From the NCBI GenBank assembly GCA_902583575.1, contig CACHWY010000003.1, forward strand, positions 132,540 to 196,539: 64,000 nucleotides of DNA, given 5' to 3'. Shown here piece after piece: positions 33,789 through 43,604 of the stretch. The position numbers were made by a program, and so were the translations under genes. Origin of the DNA: an uncultured SAR86 cluster bacterium (GTDB taxonomy: Bacteria > Pseudomonadota > Gammaproteobacteria > Magnimaribacterales > D2472). The notes under the pieces are model-generated. The model had not been told where the DNA came from. It made no database searches and saw only the letters and a program-made list of their open reading frames with translations. The first letter of the stretch is position 1. Every line of letters begins with the position of its first letter.

Positions 33789-34289
33789 ATGACAAATGAA
33801 ACAATACAAGTAGCAATAATTATGGGATCTGACTCAGATTTACCCATTGTAGAGTCAATATTTCCAATCTTAGATTCATTTGGGGTGAAATTTACTAAAA
33901 ACGTTATGTCTGCACATAGAACGCCACATGATGTAATGGAACTAATAAAAAAATCGGAAGATAATGGTTGCAAGGTATTTATTGCAGCTGCAGGCATGGC
34001 AGCACATTTAGCTGGTGCTGTTGCCGCTCATTCTACTAGGCCGGTTATAGGTATTCCTATTGAATCTGGTGGTATGGGAGGTATTGATTCGCTATTGTCT
34101 ACTGCAATGATGCCACCAGGTGTTCCAGTTGCAACAGTTGCAGTTGGAAAAAGTGGAGCAAAAAACAGTGCAATATTAGCTGTTCAGATTCTTGCAACAA
34201 GTGATGATGATCTTGCTAAAAAACTTATCGAGTATAAACAAAATATGAGATCTGAGGTTTTAGAAAAAGATAAAAAATTAAACTCATAA
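33789..34289 (+). CDS. purE: N5-carboxyaminoimidazole ribonucleotide mutase
   Basis: This 166-residue enzyme converts N5-CAIR to CAIR in purine synthesis. IIMGSDSDLP at the start, SAHRTP in the middle and GGMGGIDSLLSTAMMPPGVPVATVAVGK are family signatures. The frame can be extended to a TTG at 33747, but ATG 33789 with upstream AAGAG gives the normal N-terminus. purK is not adjacent. The gene runs directly into tsaC. Confidence 0.95.
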   Translation: MTNETIQVAIIMGSDSDLPIVESIFPILDSFGVKFTKNVMSAHRTPHDVMELIKKSEDNGCKVFIAAAGMAAHLAGAVAAHSTRPVIGIPIESGGMGGIDSLLSTAMMPPGVPVATVAVGKSGAKNSAILAVQILATSDDDLAKKLIEYKQNMRSEVLEKDKKLNS

Positions 34290-34850
34290 TTGAAAAATAA
34301 ATCTTTAAATTTAGACTCATCTGTAGAGTGGCTTAAGGAAGGAAAAATTTTAATACATCCAACTGAATCAATTTGGGGGCTCGGTTGCGATGCATTTAAT
34401 CCAAAGGCTGTTAGCGATATATTTAAAATAAAAAAGAGAAGTAAAAACAAGAGCTTTATTTTGCTTACAAAATCTTTAGAATCTATTAAAAATTACCTCC
34501 AAGATATAAATAAAGAAGATATAAAATATTTGCATGAATATTGGCCTGGACCTTATACTTTTTTAATTAAATATAATGACAATTTACCAGAACATCTAAG
34601 GAACGAAACAAATAAAATTGCATTAAGAGTAAGTAATCACTTACCCATAAGATCATTGTTTAATGTATTCTCTGGCACTATCGTATCTACATCAGCAAAT
34701 ATATCTGGACAGAAAAATTTACAAAAACCAGAAGAGATTATTAATTTTTTTAAACATGATGGGATGGCATACTATGATGAATTATTGGGCACCAATAGCA
34801 ACCCTTCCACTATAATTGATTTAGAAACTAAGGCTGTTATAAGAGCATAA
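34290..34850 (+). CDS. tsaC: threonylcarbamoyl-AMP synthase
   Basis: This 186-residue YrdC-fold enzyme makes the activated threonylcarbamate for t6A37 of ANN-decoding tRNAs. PTESIWGLGCDAFNP, KKRSKNKSFILL and STSANISGQ are typical. The start is TTG at 34290, directly after the purE stop, which implies coupled translation. It is the short TsaC form without the Sua5 domain. Confidence 0.92.
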   Translation: MKNKSLNLDSSVEWLKEGKILIHPTESIWGLGCDAFNPKAVSDIFKIKKRSKNKSFILLTKSLESIKNYLQDINKEDIKYLHEYWPGPYTFLIKYNDNLPEHLRNETNKIALRVSNHLPIRSLFNVFSGTIVSTSANISGQKNLQKPEEIINFFKHDGMAYYDELLGTNSNPSTIIDLETKAVIRA

Positions 34851-34852
34851 AA

Positions 34853-35758
34853 ATGACTGATAAATTAAATAAACATTTTAAGGATATTCAATCTAGTATT
34901 TATAAAAATTTTAAAGAATTAGAGACCTCTAATACAGTAAATATATCTAAAGACTCATGGAAAAGACCTGAAGGTGGTGAAGGTAAAACTATGGTGATGT
35001 CTGATGGAAGCTTTTTTGATAATTGCGCAGTAAATTATTCATCAATATACGGAAAAGATCTTCCTCAAGCAGCTTTAGCTAATTCTCTTAATAAAGATAC
35101 AAAATTTGGTTATAAAGTAATGGGAGTTTCAGTTATTTCTCATCCAAAAAACCCCCACGTACCGACAAGTCATATGAATGTAAGATTTTTTGGTATTTTA
35201 GACAAGAAAGGTAAGATAACAGATTGGTGGATTGGAGGAGGATATGATTTAACCCCATTTATACCATATGAAGAAGATATTTTAAGTTGGCATAGTTCTG
35301 CAAAAGATAATTTAGATCCTTGGAGTACTTTTTTTTACGAGATCTTTTCCGAAGGTTGTAATAGTTACTTCAATATTCCTCACAGGAATGAAAGAAGGGG
35401 TGTGGGAGGCATTTTTTTTGATGATTTATCTCTAGGGAGTATTGATAAAAGTATTGATTTTCTCAAATCGGTAGCCCAAACCTATTTAGATTCATATTTA
35501 AAAATAATAGATAAAAGGAAAATGCTCAAATTTACAAAAAATGAAAAAGATTTTCAGCTTATAAGAAGAGGAAGATATGTTGAATTTAATTTAATTTATG
35601 ACAGAGGCACAGCATTTGGCCTTCAGTCAAATGGAAGAATAGAATCAATATTAGCCTCTCTACCAGGTAACGTTAAGTGGTCATATAAAAAGAGTAAAGA
35701 ATATAAATCTTTAGAAAAAAAATTACTTAAAGTTATTAACAGAGACTGGAATGTCTAA
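34853..35758 (+). CDS. hemF: oxygen-dependent coproporphyrinogen III oxidase
   Basis: This 301-residue enzyme decarboxylates coproporphyrinogen III to protoporphyrinogen IX using O2. SHMNVRFF, WWIGGGYDLTPFIPYEED, RNERRGVGGIFFDD and GRYVEFNLIYDRGTAFGLQSNGR are diagnostic. It indicates aerobic haem synthesis and feeds the cox cluster downstream. The end overlaps aroE by 8 bases. Confidence 0.97.
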   Translation: MTDKLNKHFKDIQSSIYKNFKELETSNTVNISKDSWKRPEGGEGKTMVMSDGSFFDNCAVNYSSIYGKDLPQAALANSLNKDTKFGYKVMGVSVISHPKNPHVPTSHMNVRFFGILDKKGKITDWWIGGGYDLTPFIPYEEDILSWHSSAKDNLDPWSTFFYEIFSEGCNSYFNIPHRNERRGVGGIFFDDLSLGSIDKSIDFLKSVAQTYLDSYLKIIDKRKMLKFTKNEKDFQLIRRGRYVEFNLIYDRGTAFGLQSNGRIESILASLPGNVKWSYKKSKEYKSLEKKLLKVINRDWNV

Positions 35759-36566
35759 AAAATTTAAATTAGGTGTAATAGGAAACCCTATAGAGCATTC
35801 GTTATCTCCATTTATTCATTCTAGGTTTTCTAGAAATGAGAATATTAATGTCGAGTATCTGCCCTACAAGGTAACTGATGAAGATTTTGATTTATTTATA
35901 AGAGAATTCTTTTCTGATAAAGACTCTAAAGGTTTGAATGTTACATTACCACATAAGAAAAAAGCTGCAGAAATTGAGGGGGTCATATCGAGAGAAGCTA
36001 AATATATTAACGCAGTAAATACAGTTGTTAGTGATGAAAAGAAAATATTTTTATATTCAACTGATGGCATAGGGTTTATAAATGATATGGAAAATAAAAA
36101 CTTTTCTCTTAAGGAAAAAAATATATTAATTATTGGAGCAGGCGCTGCTGCAGAAAGCGTAATATATAGGCTAGCACAAAGCGAGGCTAACCAAATCACT
36201 GTATTAAATAGAACAGCAGAGAAAGCTGATCGCTTAATTAGGAAGTTTTCAAATATGACTTCAATAAATACAGAAAGTAATTCTGAAACACCATATGACC
36301 TTGTTATAAATGGCTCATCTGCTGGATTAACAGGAGAATTTAAACCTATAGAAAATATTTTGATTGATGAATGTACCCATTTCTATGACTTAAATTATTC
36401 ATTAACCCAGACGCCATTTTGTAAGTGGGCTAAAAGAAAATCAGAACATGTTGATGATGGGATTGGGATGTTAGTCTATCAAGCAGCTCACTCATTTGAA
36501 AAATGGTTTAAGGTTTTCCCTGAGACTGCTGGTGTGATTAAAGACCTTCATGGAATGAGAGAATGA
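35751..36566 (+). CDS. aroE: shikimate dehydrogenase
   Basis: This 271-residue NADPH-dependent enzyme reduces 3-dehydroshikimate. The substrate-binding NPIEHSLSPFIH and the catalytic Lys in NVTLPHKKKA are in the N-terminal domain. The cofactor motif GAGAAAESVIYRLA and the NRTAEKADRL region follow. It overlaps both hemF (8 bases) and the following zinc-ribbon gene (4 bases). Confidence 0.95.
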   Translation: MSKKFKLGVIGNPIEHSLSPFIHSRFSRNENINVEYLPYKVTDEDFDLFIREFFSDKDSKGLNVTLPHKKKAAEIEGVISREAKYINAVNTVVSDEKKIFLYSTDGIGFINDMENKNFSLKEKNILIIGAGAAAESVIYRLAQSEANQITVLNRTAEKADRLIRKFSNMTSINTESNSETPYDLVINGSSAGLTGEFKPIENILIDECTHFYDLNYSLTQTPFCKWAKRKSEHVDDGIGMLVYQAAHSFEKWFKVFPETAGVIKDLHGMRE

Positions 36567-36775
36567 AAAAATTTGTACAATTCATTGCTGGGGCCATATG
36601 TCCAAACTGCAAAAGCAACGACACAATTGCCTTAAATCCAGAAGATGATCAAATATATTGTATAAAATGTGATTTTATTCAAGACAGACCAAAAGAAAAA
36701 ACAGACAATAAAGCTAAAGAAATAAATGTTGTAAACATTCAAAACTTTAAGAAAAATACTAACAAAAATCGATAG
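36563..36775 (+). CDS. YheV-like putative metal-binding protein
   Basis: This 70-residue protein begins KKFVQFIAGAICPNCKSND and has a second knuckle, CIKC, giving C-x2-C...C-x2-C as in a zinc ribbon. The phrase RFIAGA.CP.C is characteristic of the YheV/DUF2387 family, whose function is unknown. The C-terminal 25 residues are Lys/Asn-rich and probably disordered. It is the last gene of purE-tsaC-hemF-aroE and starts inside the aroE stop. Confidence 0.8.
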   Translation: MKKFVQFIAGAICPNCKSNDTIALNPEDDQIYCIKCDFIQDRPKEKTDNKAKEINVVNIQNFKKNTNKNR

Positions 36776-36826
36776 AAATTCACCTTTCAAACATATATCA
36801 TACATACCAAAAATTGTGTATTTGCT

Positions 36827-36855
36827 TTGTTGTATTTATAAATATGATTTATAAT
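36827..36855 (+). promoter_or_regulatory. promoter of the cytochrome oxidase cluster
   Basis: TTGTTG (36827-36832), exactly 17 bases and a perfect TATAAT (36850-36855) stand 51 bases before the coxB ATG. This is the only clear promoter in the 131-base gap and probably drives the whole cox set. Confidence 0.72.
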
Positions 36856-36906
36856 ATAGTATAAGTATATTTTATTATTAAAACGCACACTTATTTAGGG
36901 TAAATA

Positions 36907-38055
36907 ATGTTTCTTAACCTTTTTAAATATTTAAATAAGAAGATTTTATTTGTTATTTTGTTTATAACAGCTCCTCTTATAAATGCAGACTGGTTTGCAT
37001 TAAATATGACTAGGGGCATTACAGATATAAGCAACGAGGTATTTGAGTTACACATGCTTATTTTCTGGATTTGTGTAGCGATTGGCGTATTAGTATTTGG
37101 GGTTATGTTTTACTCAATGTACGCACACACCAGAGAGAAAAATCCTGTACCCGCAACTTTTGATGACAATCATAAGCTTGAGATAGCATGGACAATCATC
37201 CCATTTTTAATTTTAATAGCAATGGCTATTCCAGCATCTAAAACTCTTATCAAAATGTATGATGATACAGCTGGAGATATTAATATCCAGGTAACCGGGT
37301 ATCAATGGAAATGGCAGTATAGATATTTAGAAGATGATGTAAGTTTTTTCTCAAACTTAGCTACAGATTGGGATGAAATTAATAATCTTGTTCCCAAGGG
37401 AGAGAATTATCTTCAGGAAGTAGATGAAATGGTTGTAATCCCTACTGGGAAAAAAGTTAGATTCTTAATAACTGCAAATGATGTTATTCATTCGTGGTGG
37501 ATGCCTGCTTTTGCTATTAAACAAGATGCCATTCCTGGGTTTGTTAATACAGCATGGACAAAAGTCGATGTGCCAGGCATATATAGAGGTAAATGCACAG
37601 AGCTTTGTGGGAAGAATCATGGCTTTATGCCTATCGTTGTAAAGGTTGTTGAGCAAGACGAATATGAGGAATGGGTAGGAATTAAAAAAGAAGAAGCCCA
37701 AAAACTAGCTGAACTTACTACCAAAGAATGGACTGCTGAGGAATTAGTTTCAAGAGGGCAAAGTGTTTATGAAGTAAATTGTGTTGCTTGCCATCAAACA
37801 AATGGACAAGGTATTGCAGGGATCTTTCCTGCTTTAGTGGGAAGCGATATAGTTCTAAATAATAAAGAAAGAAATATAGAAATCTTAATGGAAGGAGTTC
37901 AAGGAGCAGCTATGAATTCATTTAGCTACCTATCTGAAGTTGAGATTGCATCAGTAATAACATATACAAGACAATCATGGGGCAATGATGAAAAGGGAGA
38001 TGGAGAGGTAGTTGTCCCAAAAGATATTGTAGATTATAAAGAACCGAAAATATAA
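36907..38055 (+). CDS. coxB: cytochrome c oxidase subunit II with fused cytochrome c domain
   Basis: This 382-residue protein has a signal-like N-terminus, two membrane helices (about 47-70 and 93-112), then the periplasmic CuA domain with ligands H195, C230, E232, C234, H238 and M241. A C-terminal class I cytochrome c domain follows, with CVACH at 292-296 and a likely axial Met in GAAMNSF. The fusion is of the caa3 kind, so electrons enter directly through a covalent haem c. It is the first gene of the cox cluster. Confidence 0.96.
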   Translation: MFLNLFKYLNKKILFVILFITAPLINADWFALNMTRGITDISNEVFELHMLIFWICVAIGVLVFGVMFYSMYAHTREKNPVPATFDDNHKLEIAWTIIPFLILIAMAIPASKTLIKMYDDTAGDINIQVTGYQWKWQYRYLEDDVSFFSNLATDWDEINNLVPKGENYLQEVDEMVVIPTGKKVRFLITANDVIHSWWMPAFAIKQDAIPGFVNTAWTKVDVPGIYRGKCTELCGKNHGFMPIVVKVVEQDEYEEWVGIKKEEAQKLAELTTKEWTAEELVSRGQSVYEVNCVACHQTNGQGIAGIFPALVGSDIVLNNKERNIEILMEGVQGAAMNSFSYLSEVEIASVITYTRQSWGNDEKGDGEVVVPKDIVDYKEPKI

Positions 38056-38069
38056 TATAGGAAACTATT

Positions 38070-39653
38070 ATGAGCGCAGTTATAGAAAACCATCACGACG
38101 ACCATCATCACGGACCAGCAAAAGGTATAACCAGATGGTTATATACAACCAATCATAAGGATATAGGAACTTTATATTTATGGTTTAGTTTTGCAATGTT
38201 CTTAATCGGTGGAGCCATGGCAATGGTTATAAGGGCTGAATTATTTTCACCAGGAATGCAAATCGTAGAGCCTGAATTCTACAATCAAATGATTACTCTT
38301 CATGGCTTAATAATGATCTTTGGTGGAGTTATGCCGGCTTTTGTTGGTCTGGCCAACTGGCTTGTCCCAATGATGATTGGTGCGCCTGATATGGCTCTTC
38401 CAAGAATGAATAATTTAAGTTTTTGGATACTCCCTTTTGCCTTCTTTATTTTATTATCATCTTTATTTATGGAAGGAGGCGCTCCTAATTTTGGCTGGAC
38501 TTTTTATGCACCACTTTCAACAACTTATGCACCACCAAGTGTTACGTTTTTTATTTTTTCAGTTCATATCATGGGGGCTTCATCAATAATGGGATCAATA
38601 AACGTTGTTGTGACCATAATGAATATGAGAGCTCCTGGAGTTGGTCTTATGAAGATGCCGCTATTTGTTTGGTCATGGCTAATTACTGCTTATTTATTAA
38701 TTGCTGTTATGCCAGTTTTAGCTGGAGCAGTAACAATGATGTTAATGGATATTCATTTTGGAACAAGCTTTTTTAATGCAGCTGGTGGAGGAGATCCAGT
38801 TCTTTTTCAACATATATTTTGGTTCTTTGGACATCCTGAAGTTTATATAATGATCTTGCCAGCATTTGGAATAGTTTCCCATATAATTGAAACCTTTTCT
38901 CGTAAGCCTTTATTTGGATATGCTTCAATGGTTTGGGCAATGTTATCAATTGCAATATTATCTTTTGTAGTATGGGCGCACCATATGTTTACAGTTGGTA
39001 TGCCATTGGCAGCCGAGATTTTCTTTATGTGGGCAACGATGTTGATAGCAGTTCCAACTGGAGTAAAAGTTTTTAATTGGGTTGCTACAATGTTTAGAGG
39101 CTCTATAACATTTGAAACCCCTATGTTATTTGCATGCGCCTTTGTTGTACTTTTTACAATTGGTGGATTATCTGGCTTGATGCTTGCAATCGTTCCTGCA
39201 GATTTTCAATACCATGATACATATTTTGTAGTTGCTCACTTTCATTATGTTTTAGTTCCTGGGGCTATATTTTCTATAATGGCGGCAGTTTATTATTGGA
39301 TACCTAAATGGTCTGGAAATATGTATGACGAAAGATTGGGTAAATTACATTTTTGGCTTTCTTTTATTGGGGTTAATGTAACATTCTTTCCACAACACTT
39401 TATTGGTCTTGCAGGAATGCCTAGAAGATACCCAGACTATGCTCTGCAATTTGCAGATTGGAATATGGTTTCTAGTGTTGGAGCATTTTTATTTGGCTTT
39501 TCCCAGCTTTTATTTTTATTTATAGTGGTTAAAACTGTAATAGGTGGTAAAAAAGCTACTGATCAAGTTTGGGAAGGAGCAAAGGGGCTTGAATGGACTG
39601 TTGCGTCGCCTGCGCCTTATCATACTTTCTCTACACCACCAAAAGTTGACTAA
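38070..39653 (+). CDS. coxA: cytochrome c oxidase subunit I
   Basis: This 527-residue haem a/a3-CuB subunit has twelve predicted helices. The signature [14 protein letters not shown] contains the His-Tyr cross-link of the active site; HH CuB ligands lie in [11 protein letters not shown] and the haem-ligand pair in VVAHFHYVL. It reduces O2 and pumps protons. The His-rich N-terminus (NHHDDHHHG) is unusual and might bind metal. It overlaps ctaG by one base. Confidence 0.97.
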   Translation: MSAVIENHHDDHHHGPAKGITRWLYTTNHKDIGTLYLWFSFAMFLIGGAMAMVIRAELFSPGMQIVEPEFYNQMITLHGLIMIFGGVMPAFVGLANWLVPMMIGAPDMALPRMNNLSFWILPFAFFILLSSLFMEGGAPNFGWTFYAPLSTTYAPPSVTFFIFSVHIMGASSIMGSINVVVTIMNMRAPGVGLMKMPLFVWSWLITAYLLIAVMPVLAGAVTMMLMDIHFGTSFFNAAGGGDPVLFQHIFWFFGHPEVYIMILPAFGIVSHIIETFSRKPLFGYASMVWAMLSIAILSFVVWAHHMFTVGMPLAAEIFFMWATMLIAVPTGVKVFNWVATMFRGSITFETPMLFACAFVVLFTIGGLSGLMLAIVPADFQYHDTYFVVAHFHYVLVPGAIFSIMAAVYYWIPKWSGNMYDERLGKLHFWLSFIGVNVTFFPQHFIGLAGMPRRYPDYALQFADWNMVSSVGAFLFGFSQLLFLFIVVKTVIGGKKATDQVWEGAKGLEWTVASPAPYHTFSTPPKVD

Positions 39654-40210
39654 TGAATAAAGAAGCAAAGAAAACATTAATAAGATTAGTTGTTGCTGTG
39701 CCGCTAATGTTTGCTTTTGGCTTTGCTTTGGTGCCGCTTTATAACGTCTTTTGTGAAGTTACTGGCATCAATGGAAAGATTTTTCAATCTGAACATAATG
39801 ATAAATTTATTTCTGAGGAAGGCAGGCCAATAGCTCTTCAATTTATTTCAACAAATAATGAAAATATGCCTTGGATATTTAAACCCTCTGAGCAAGTGAT
39901 GGAAATCCAAACTGGTAAATACCATTCAGCAACTTTTTATGTCAAAAATACAACTAACAAGAAAATGACTGCTCAGGCGGTTCCGAGTGTAGCCCCCTCT
40001 AATGCGGCAGAACATTTAAAGAAATTAGAATGCTTTTGTTTTGAGCAACAAGAATTAATGCCAGGCGAAGAGGCAATTCTTCCTATTAGACTTCTTGTAT
40101 CAAATGAGTTGCCAAAAAATATAAAGAATATAATTTTGTCTTATACGATTTTTGATATAACAGATTATAACGATGAGGCCTTAGCTCACCATCAAATGGA
40201 TATGGAGTAA
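39653..40210 (+). CDS. ctaG: cytochrome c oxidase assembly protein CtaG (Cox11)
   Basis: This 185-residue copper chaperone inserts CuB into subunit I. One N-terminal membrane helix (about 10-30) is followed by YNVFCEVTGINGK and the copper-binding CFCF motif in LECFCFEQQEL. The soluble beta-sandwich would be periplasmic. It sits between coxA and coxC, the standard place in Proteobacteria. Confidence 0.95.
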   Translation: MNKEAKKTLIRLVVAVPLMFAFGFALVPLYNVFCEVTGINGKIFQSEHNDKFISEEGRPIALQFISTNNENMPWIFKPSEQVMEIQTGKYHSATFYVKNTTNKKMTAQAVPSVAPSNAAEHLKKLECFCFEQQELMPGEEAILPIRLLVSNELPKNIKNIILSYTIFDITDYNDEALAHHQMDME

Positions 40211-40219
40211 TATAATATT

Positions 40220-41134
40220 ATGAGTGGCGGAAATTATTACGTACCAGATCAAAGCAGATTTCCTATTTTCATGGCTTTTTCTTTATTCCTACTTGTTATG
40301 GGCGCATCAAGCACGATTAATAATCTAGACGACCCTACAAATAATTCTGTATATATATTGTATACAGGATTTGGATGTTTATTTTTAACAATGTTTTTTT
40401 GGTTCAGACAAGTAATTAAAGAGCATCTTGCAGGATTAGACTCCAATCAATTAAAACAGTCTTATGTATTTGGCATGGCATGGTTTATTTTTTCTGAGGT
40501 AATGTTTTTTGCTGCATTTTTTGGTGCTTTATTCTATGTGAGAACTTTTGCAGTTCCGTGGTTGGCAGGAGAGGGAGCAAAAGGTGGTGCGATTGAAGCA
40601 ATTGAGTTATGGCAGGGCTTTGAATCAACTTGGCCTGTTATGTCTACACCTGATCAGGGGAATGAGTTTGTCTTAGCAGATAAAAGCATGGCTTGGCCAG
40701 GCTGGGACCATGCTCTTGAATGGCTGCCACTTTGGAATACAATTGTTTTACTTAGCTCAAGTGTAACTGTGCATATTGCGCATTTAGGTTTAAAAAATGG
40801 AAATAGAAGAAAATTTAATATTTTTCTCGGAATCACTGTTACTTTAGCTCTTATATTTGTTGGGCTCCAAGCTGCAGAATATTACGAGGCTTATGCTCAT
40901 TACGGATTAACATTAAATTCTGGAATATACGGCTCAACATTTTTTATGTTAACTGGCTTCCATGGATTCCACGTTATGATGGGCGGATTTATGCTAGCAG
41001 TTATGTTGGCTAGGTCAGTTTTTGCAGGTCATTTTGAAGACCATGATCATTTTGGTTTTGAGGCTGCCTCATGGTATTGGCATTTTGTTGATGTTGTTTG
41101 GGTAATGTTATTTTTATTTGTTTATATACTTTAA
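40220..41134 (+). CDS. coxC: cytochrome c oxidase subunit III
   Basis: This 304-residue membrane subunit has seven predicted helices. AWFIFSEVMFFAAFFGALFY and the C-terminal GFHGFHVMMGGFML and HFVDVVWVMLFLFVYIL are typical. It stabilises subunit I and its proton uptake. It converges directly on the small membrane gene on the other strand. Confidence 0.96.
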   Translation: MSGGNYYVPDQSRFPIFMAFSLFLLVMGASSTINNLDDPTNNSVYILYTGFGCLFLTMFFWFRQVIKEHLAGLDSNQLKQSYVFGMAWFIFSEVMFFAAFFGALFYVRTFAVPWLAGEGAKGGAIEAIELWQGFESTWPVMSTPDQGNEFVLADKSMAWPGWDHALEWLPLWNTIVLLSSSVTVHIAHLGLKNGNRRKFNIFLGITVTLALIFVGLQAAEYYEAYAHYGLTLNSGIYGSTFFMLTGFHGFHVMMGGFMLAVMLARSVFAGHFEDHDHFGFEAASWYWHFVDVVWVMLFLFVYIL

Positions 41135-41353
41135 TTAAGAATCATCCCAAGGCACAGTGTTTCCTAGTTCACCAGTATAGAGACCAATAGTTACTAATAT
41201 GATTAATAGAGCGGCGAAGAAGACCCTAAGACCAAGTAAATATACAGTTCTTTTTCTTCCCGTATCTCCTTTATCAATAAACAGAAAAAAAAGACCTCCA
41301 GCAAGAGAAAGAAGTAAAAGCGGTAAGACGATATAAATTAGAGTTGTAATCAT
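41135..41353 (-). CDS. DUF2909-like twin-helix membrane protein
   Basis: This 72-residue protein has two hydrophobic segments (about 4-25 and 38-60) joined by a basic loop (DKGDTGRKR). A small protein of this build, opposite in strand between coxC and surf1, is a recurring feature of gammaproteobacterial cox clusters (DUF2909). Function is unknown; a role in oxidase assembly is a guess from position. It is convergent with coxC with no spacer and divergent from surf1 across 34 bases. Confidence 0.72.
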   Translation of the reverse strand: MITTLIYIVLPLLLLSLAGGLFFLFIDKGDTGRKRTVYLLGLRVFFAALLIILVTIGLYTGELGNTVPWDDS

Positions 41354-41387
41354 AATAAAATTTTAAAGCATATATACTTTAATAGAT

Positions 41388-42089
41388 ATGGTAAAAAATA
41401 AATTTAATCCCGGAATAAGAATAACAATATTTTTTGTTTTTTTTGCTATTTTATTCTTTTCTCTTGGCCTTTGGCAGATCGAAAGAGGCCAGGCAAAAAC
41501 TACTATATTGGCTGAGTTTGAAGATAATTTAAGCAAGACTCCTGTATATCTTAATCAGGAATCAAAAAAGTGGGACAGGGTCTATGTAAAAGGTAAATGG
41601 GATAATTCAAAACAGATATTAGTAGACAATGTTATTAATAGAGGTATTGCTGGATACAAGGTTTTAACGCCGTTAAGAATTATAGAAACAAATCAATTGA
41701 TTCTTGTTGATAGAGGATGGATTAAGCAAAATAAATATAGAGAAATCCTTCCTAACATTGAATTAATAGAGGCCGATGAGGTCGTCAGCGGTATTCTTGA
41801 ATACCCAGAACTTGGACTTGTTTTATCAGAAGATTTAGTTTCAAAAGAATGGCCTAAGATTTCACAAACTAAGAACCTTGAAGTTATCTCAAAGGAATAC
41901 AATGAATTTATTTACCCTATGATTTTACTAGCTGACCCCATTCTTAAAAACAGCTTAGAATATATTAAAATTACTCCTACAAATATGACGCCAACAAAAC
42001 ACTATGGATACTCTGCACAATGGTTTTTAATGTTTTTAGTCTTATGTTTAATGTACCTTTGGTATGGATTTAAAAAAAATGAGAAATAA
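41388..42089 (+). CDS. SURF1 family oxidase assembly protein
   Basis: This 233-residue protein has one helix at each end (about 10-28 and 208-228) and a periplasmic domain between. LGLWQIERGQAK, RVYVKGKWDNSKQILVDN and LVDRGWIKQNK are typical SURF1 blocks. It helps load haem a into subunit I. The gene overlaps the following one by 26 bases. Confidence 0.92.
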   Translation: MVKNKFNPGIRITIFFVFFAILFFSLGLWQIERGQAKTTILAEFEDNLSKTPVYLNQESKKWDRVYVKGKWDNSKQILVDNVINRGIAGYKVLTPLRIIETNQLILVDRGWIKQNKYREILPNIELIEADEVVSGILEYPELGLVLSEDLVSKEWPKISQTKNLEVISKEYNEFIYPMILLADPILKNSLEYIKITPTNMTPTKHYGYSAQWFLMFLVLCLMYLWYGFKKNEK

Positions 42090-42630
42090 GTTTTTTTTAG
42101 CAGCAATATTATTAACTCCAATATTGGTAGTGTCACTCTCATCTCTTTACTTTGTTATGGGGAACTCTCCAGAGGGCACTAAGAACAATGGAGTTTTCTT
42201 TAAAAGCTATTTTGAATTTAGCCAATTTAAAAACGAAAAAGGCAGCCCAGATCTTATAAATTTTGATGATGGCAAATGGGTTTTGTCTGTATATGTTACA
42301 AATATAGAGGCAAGTAAAGAATCTATATATTTAATGAGACAACTAAATGTTGCACTTAATAGAGATATAAATAAATTAAAGCGAGTGATATTTTATTCTA
42401 ATAGTCTTCTTGAAAGAGATCTGCAAGATATTAAATCTCAATATCCAAGGGTTGAACTTATTGAAGATAAGAATGGTGTTTTATTAAATGTTCTACAGAA
42501 AAATTCTAAGTTAAATTTTAATATTGATAATCCTATTTTTATAATTGACCCATATGGAAGGGCAGTAATGTATTTTAACCCCGGCACTGATCCAAAATTA
42601 ATCTTAAAAGATTTAAAGGTACTAATTTAA
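42064..42630 (+). CDS. membrane-anchored cox-cluster protein, SCO-like fold without Cys
   Basis: This 188-residue protein has an N-terminal anchor (about 9-32) and a soluble domain. The segment VLSVYVTNIEASKES..IYLMRQLNVALNRD..RVIFYSN and the ending FIIDPYGRAVMYFNPGTDPKLILKDL recall the thioredoxin-like SCO fold, but there is no cysteine in the whole protein. An uncharacterised gene is commonly found here, between surf1 and ctaA. A structural or chaperone role in oxidase assembly is an inference. A start at residue 6 is also possible. Confidence 0.72.
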   Translation: MDLKKMRNKFFLAAILLTPILVVSLSSLYFVMGNSPEGTKNNGVFFKSYFEFSQFKNEKGSPDLINFDDGKWVLSVYVTNIEASKESIYLMRQLNVALNRDINKLKRVIFYSNSLLERDLQDIKSQYPRVELIEDKNGVLLNVLQKNSKLNFNIDNPIFIIDPYGRAVMYFNPGTDPKLILKDLKVLI

Positions 42631-43604
42631 TGAATCAAATTACAAAATTATCTTTTATTGGAATATGTATGGCTTTTGTTGTAATTGCATTGGGTGCATG
42701 GACTAGACTAGTTGATGCAGGCCTTGGTTGCCCAGATTGGCCAGGCTGCTATGGATTTATAGTCTTTCCTACCAATGAGGCTGAAATTGCTCTTGCAGAA
42801 AGCAGGTATCCAATGTTTCCCTATGATATTAATAAAGCAATTCCAGAAGTTGTTCATAGATATTTTGCTGCCGCTTTAGGCTTGGTTGCAATATTTTTAG
42901 TCTACCTCTCTTTTAAAAATACGAAAGATAGGTCAATTAGAGGTTGGTCAATATTTCTTTTATTTTTTATATGCTGCCAAGGCTTATTTGGTTATTTGAC
43001 AGTAAGCTTAAAATTATTACCAATAATAGTTACAACACATTTATTTGGAGGATTCGCAACATTAACTTTATTTTATTTTCTTTATTTAAAATCTCGTAAT
43101 TTTGAAATCTTCAATCAAATTAATATTTCAAACTTAAAGGCAATCGCTGGTGTAGCTTTTTTAGTATTAATATTTCAGATTTTTCTTGGGGTATGGACTA
43201 GCACCAACTATGCATCATTAGCATGTGCCGACTTTCCTACCTGTCAGGGAAGCTATTTGCCAGAAATGGACTTTAAGAGCGGATTTAATTTAAATCAAGA
43301 GGTTGGCCCAAATTATCTATATGGTCTTCTTGATAATCCCGCCAGAGTAGCTATTCATTACTCCCATAGGGTAACAGCAATATTAGTAACAATATTTTTT
43401 TTAATATTGATGTCTAGGTTGTGGTTTTCCAATGCAGCTCCATTAGCATCAACACTTGGCATTCTATTATTAACGCAAATAACATTAGGAATTATTAATG
43501 TTGTATATGTTTTGCCTTTATATGTAGCTATTGCTCATAATTTAGTTGCAGCCTGTTTATTGCTCGCGTTATTTACAATCAACTATCTTGCTTGGAAAAA
43601 ATGA
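42630..43604 (+). CDS. ctaA: haem A synthase
   Basis: This 324-residue membrane enzyme (Cox15/CtaA) oxidises haem O to haem A. Eight predicted helices are present. GAWTRLVDAGLGCPDWPGCYGF and the second-half WTSTNYASLACADFPTCQG are the paired Cys-containing family motifs, and conserved His residues lie in VVHRYFAA and HYSHR. It shares one base with the preceding gene and overlaps ctaB by 13. Confidence 0.95.
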   Translation: MNQITKLSFIGICMAFVVIALGAWTRLVDAGLGCPDWPGCYGFIVFPTNEAEIALAESRYPMFPYDINKAIPEVVHRYFAAALGLVAIFLVYLSFKNTKDRSIRGWSIFLLFFICCQGLFGYLTVSLKLLPIIVTTHLFGGFATLTLFYFLYLKSRNFEIFNQINISNLKAIAGVAFLVLIFQIFLGVWTSTNYASLACADFPTCQGSYLPEMDFKSGFNLNQEVGPNYLYGLLDNPARVAIHYSHRVTAILVTIFFLILMSRLWFSNAAPLASTLGILLLTQITLGIINVVYVLPLYVAIAHNLVAACLLLALFTINYLAWKK

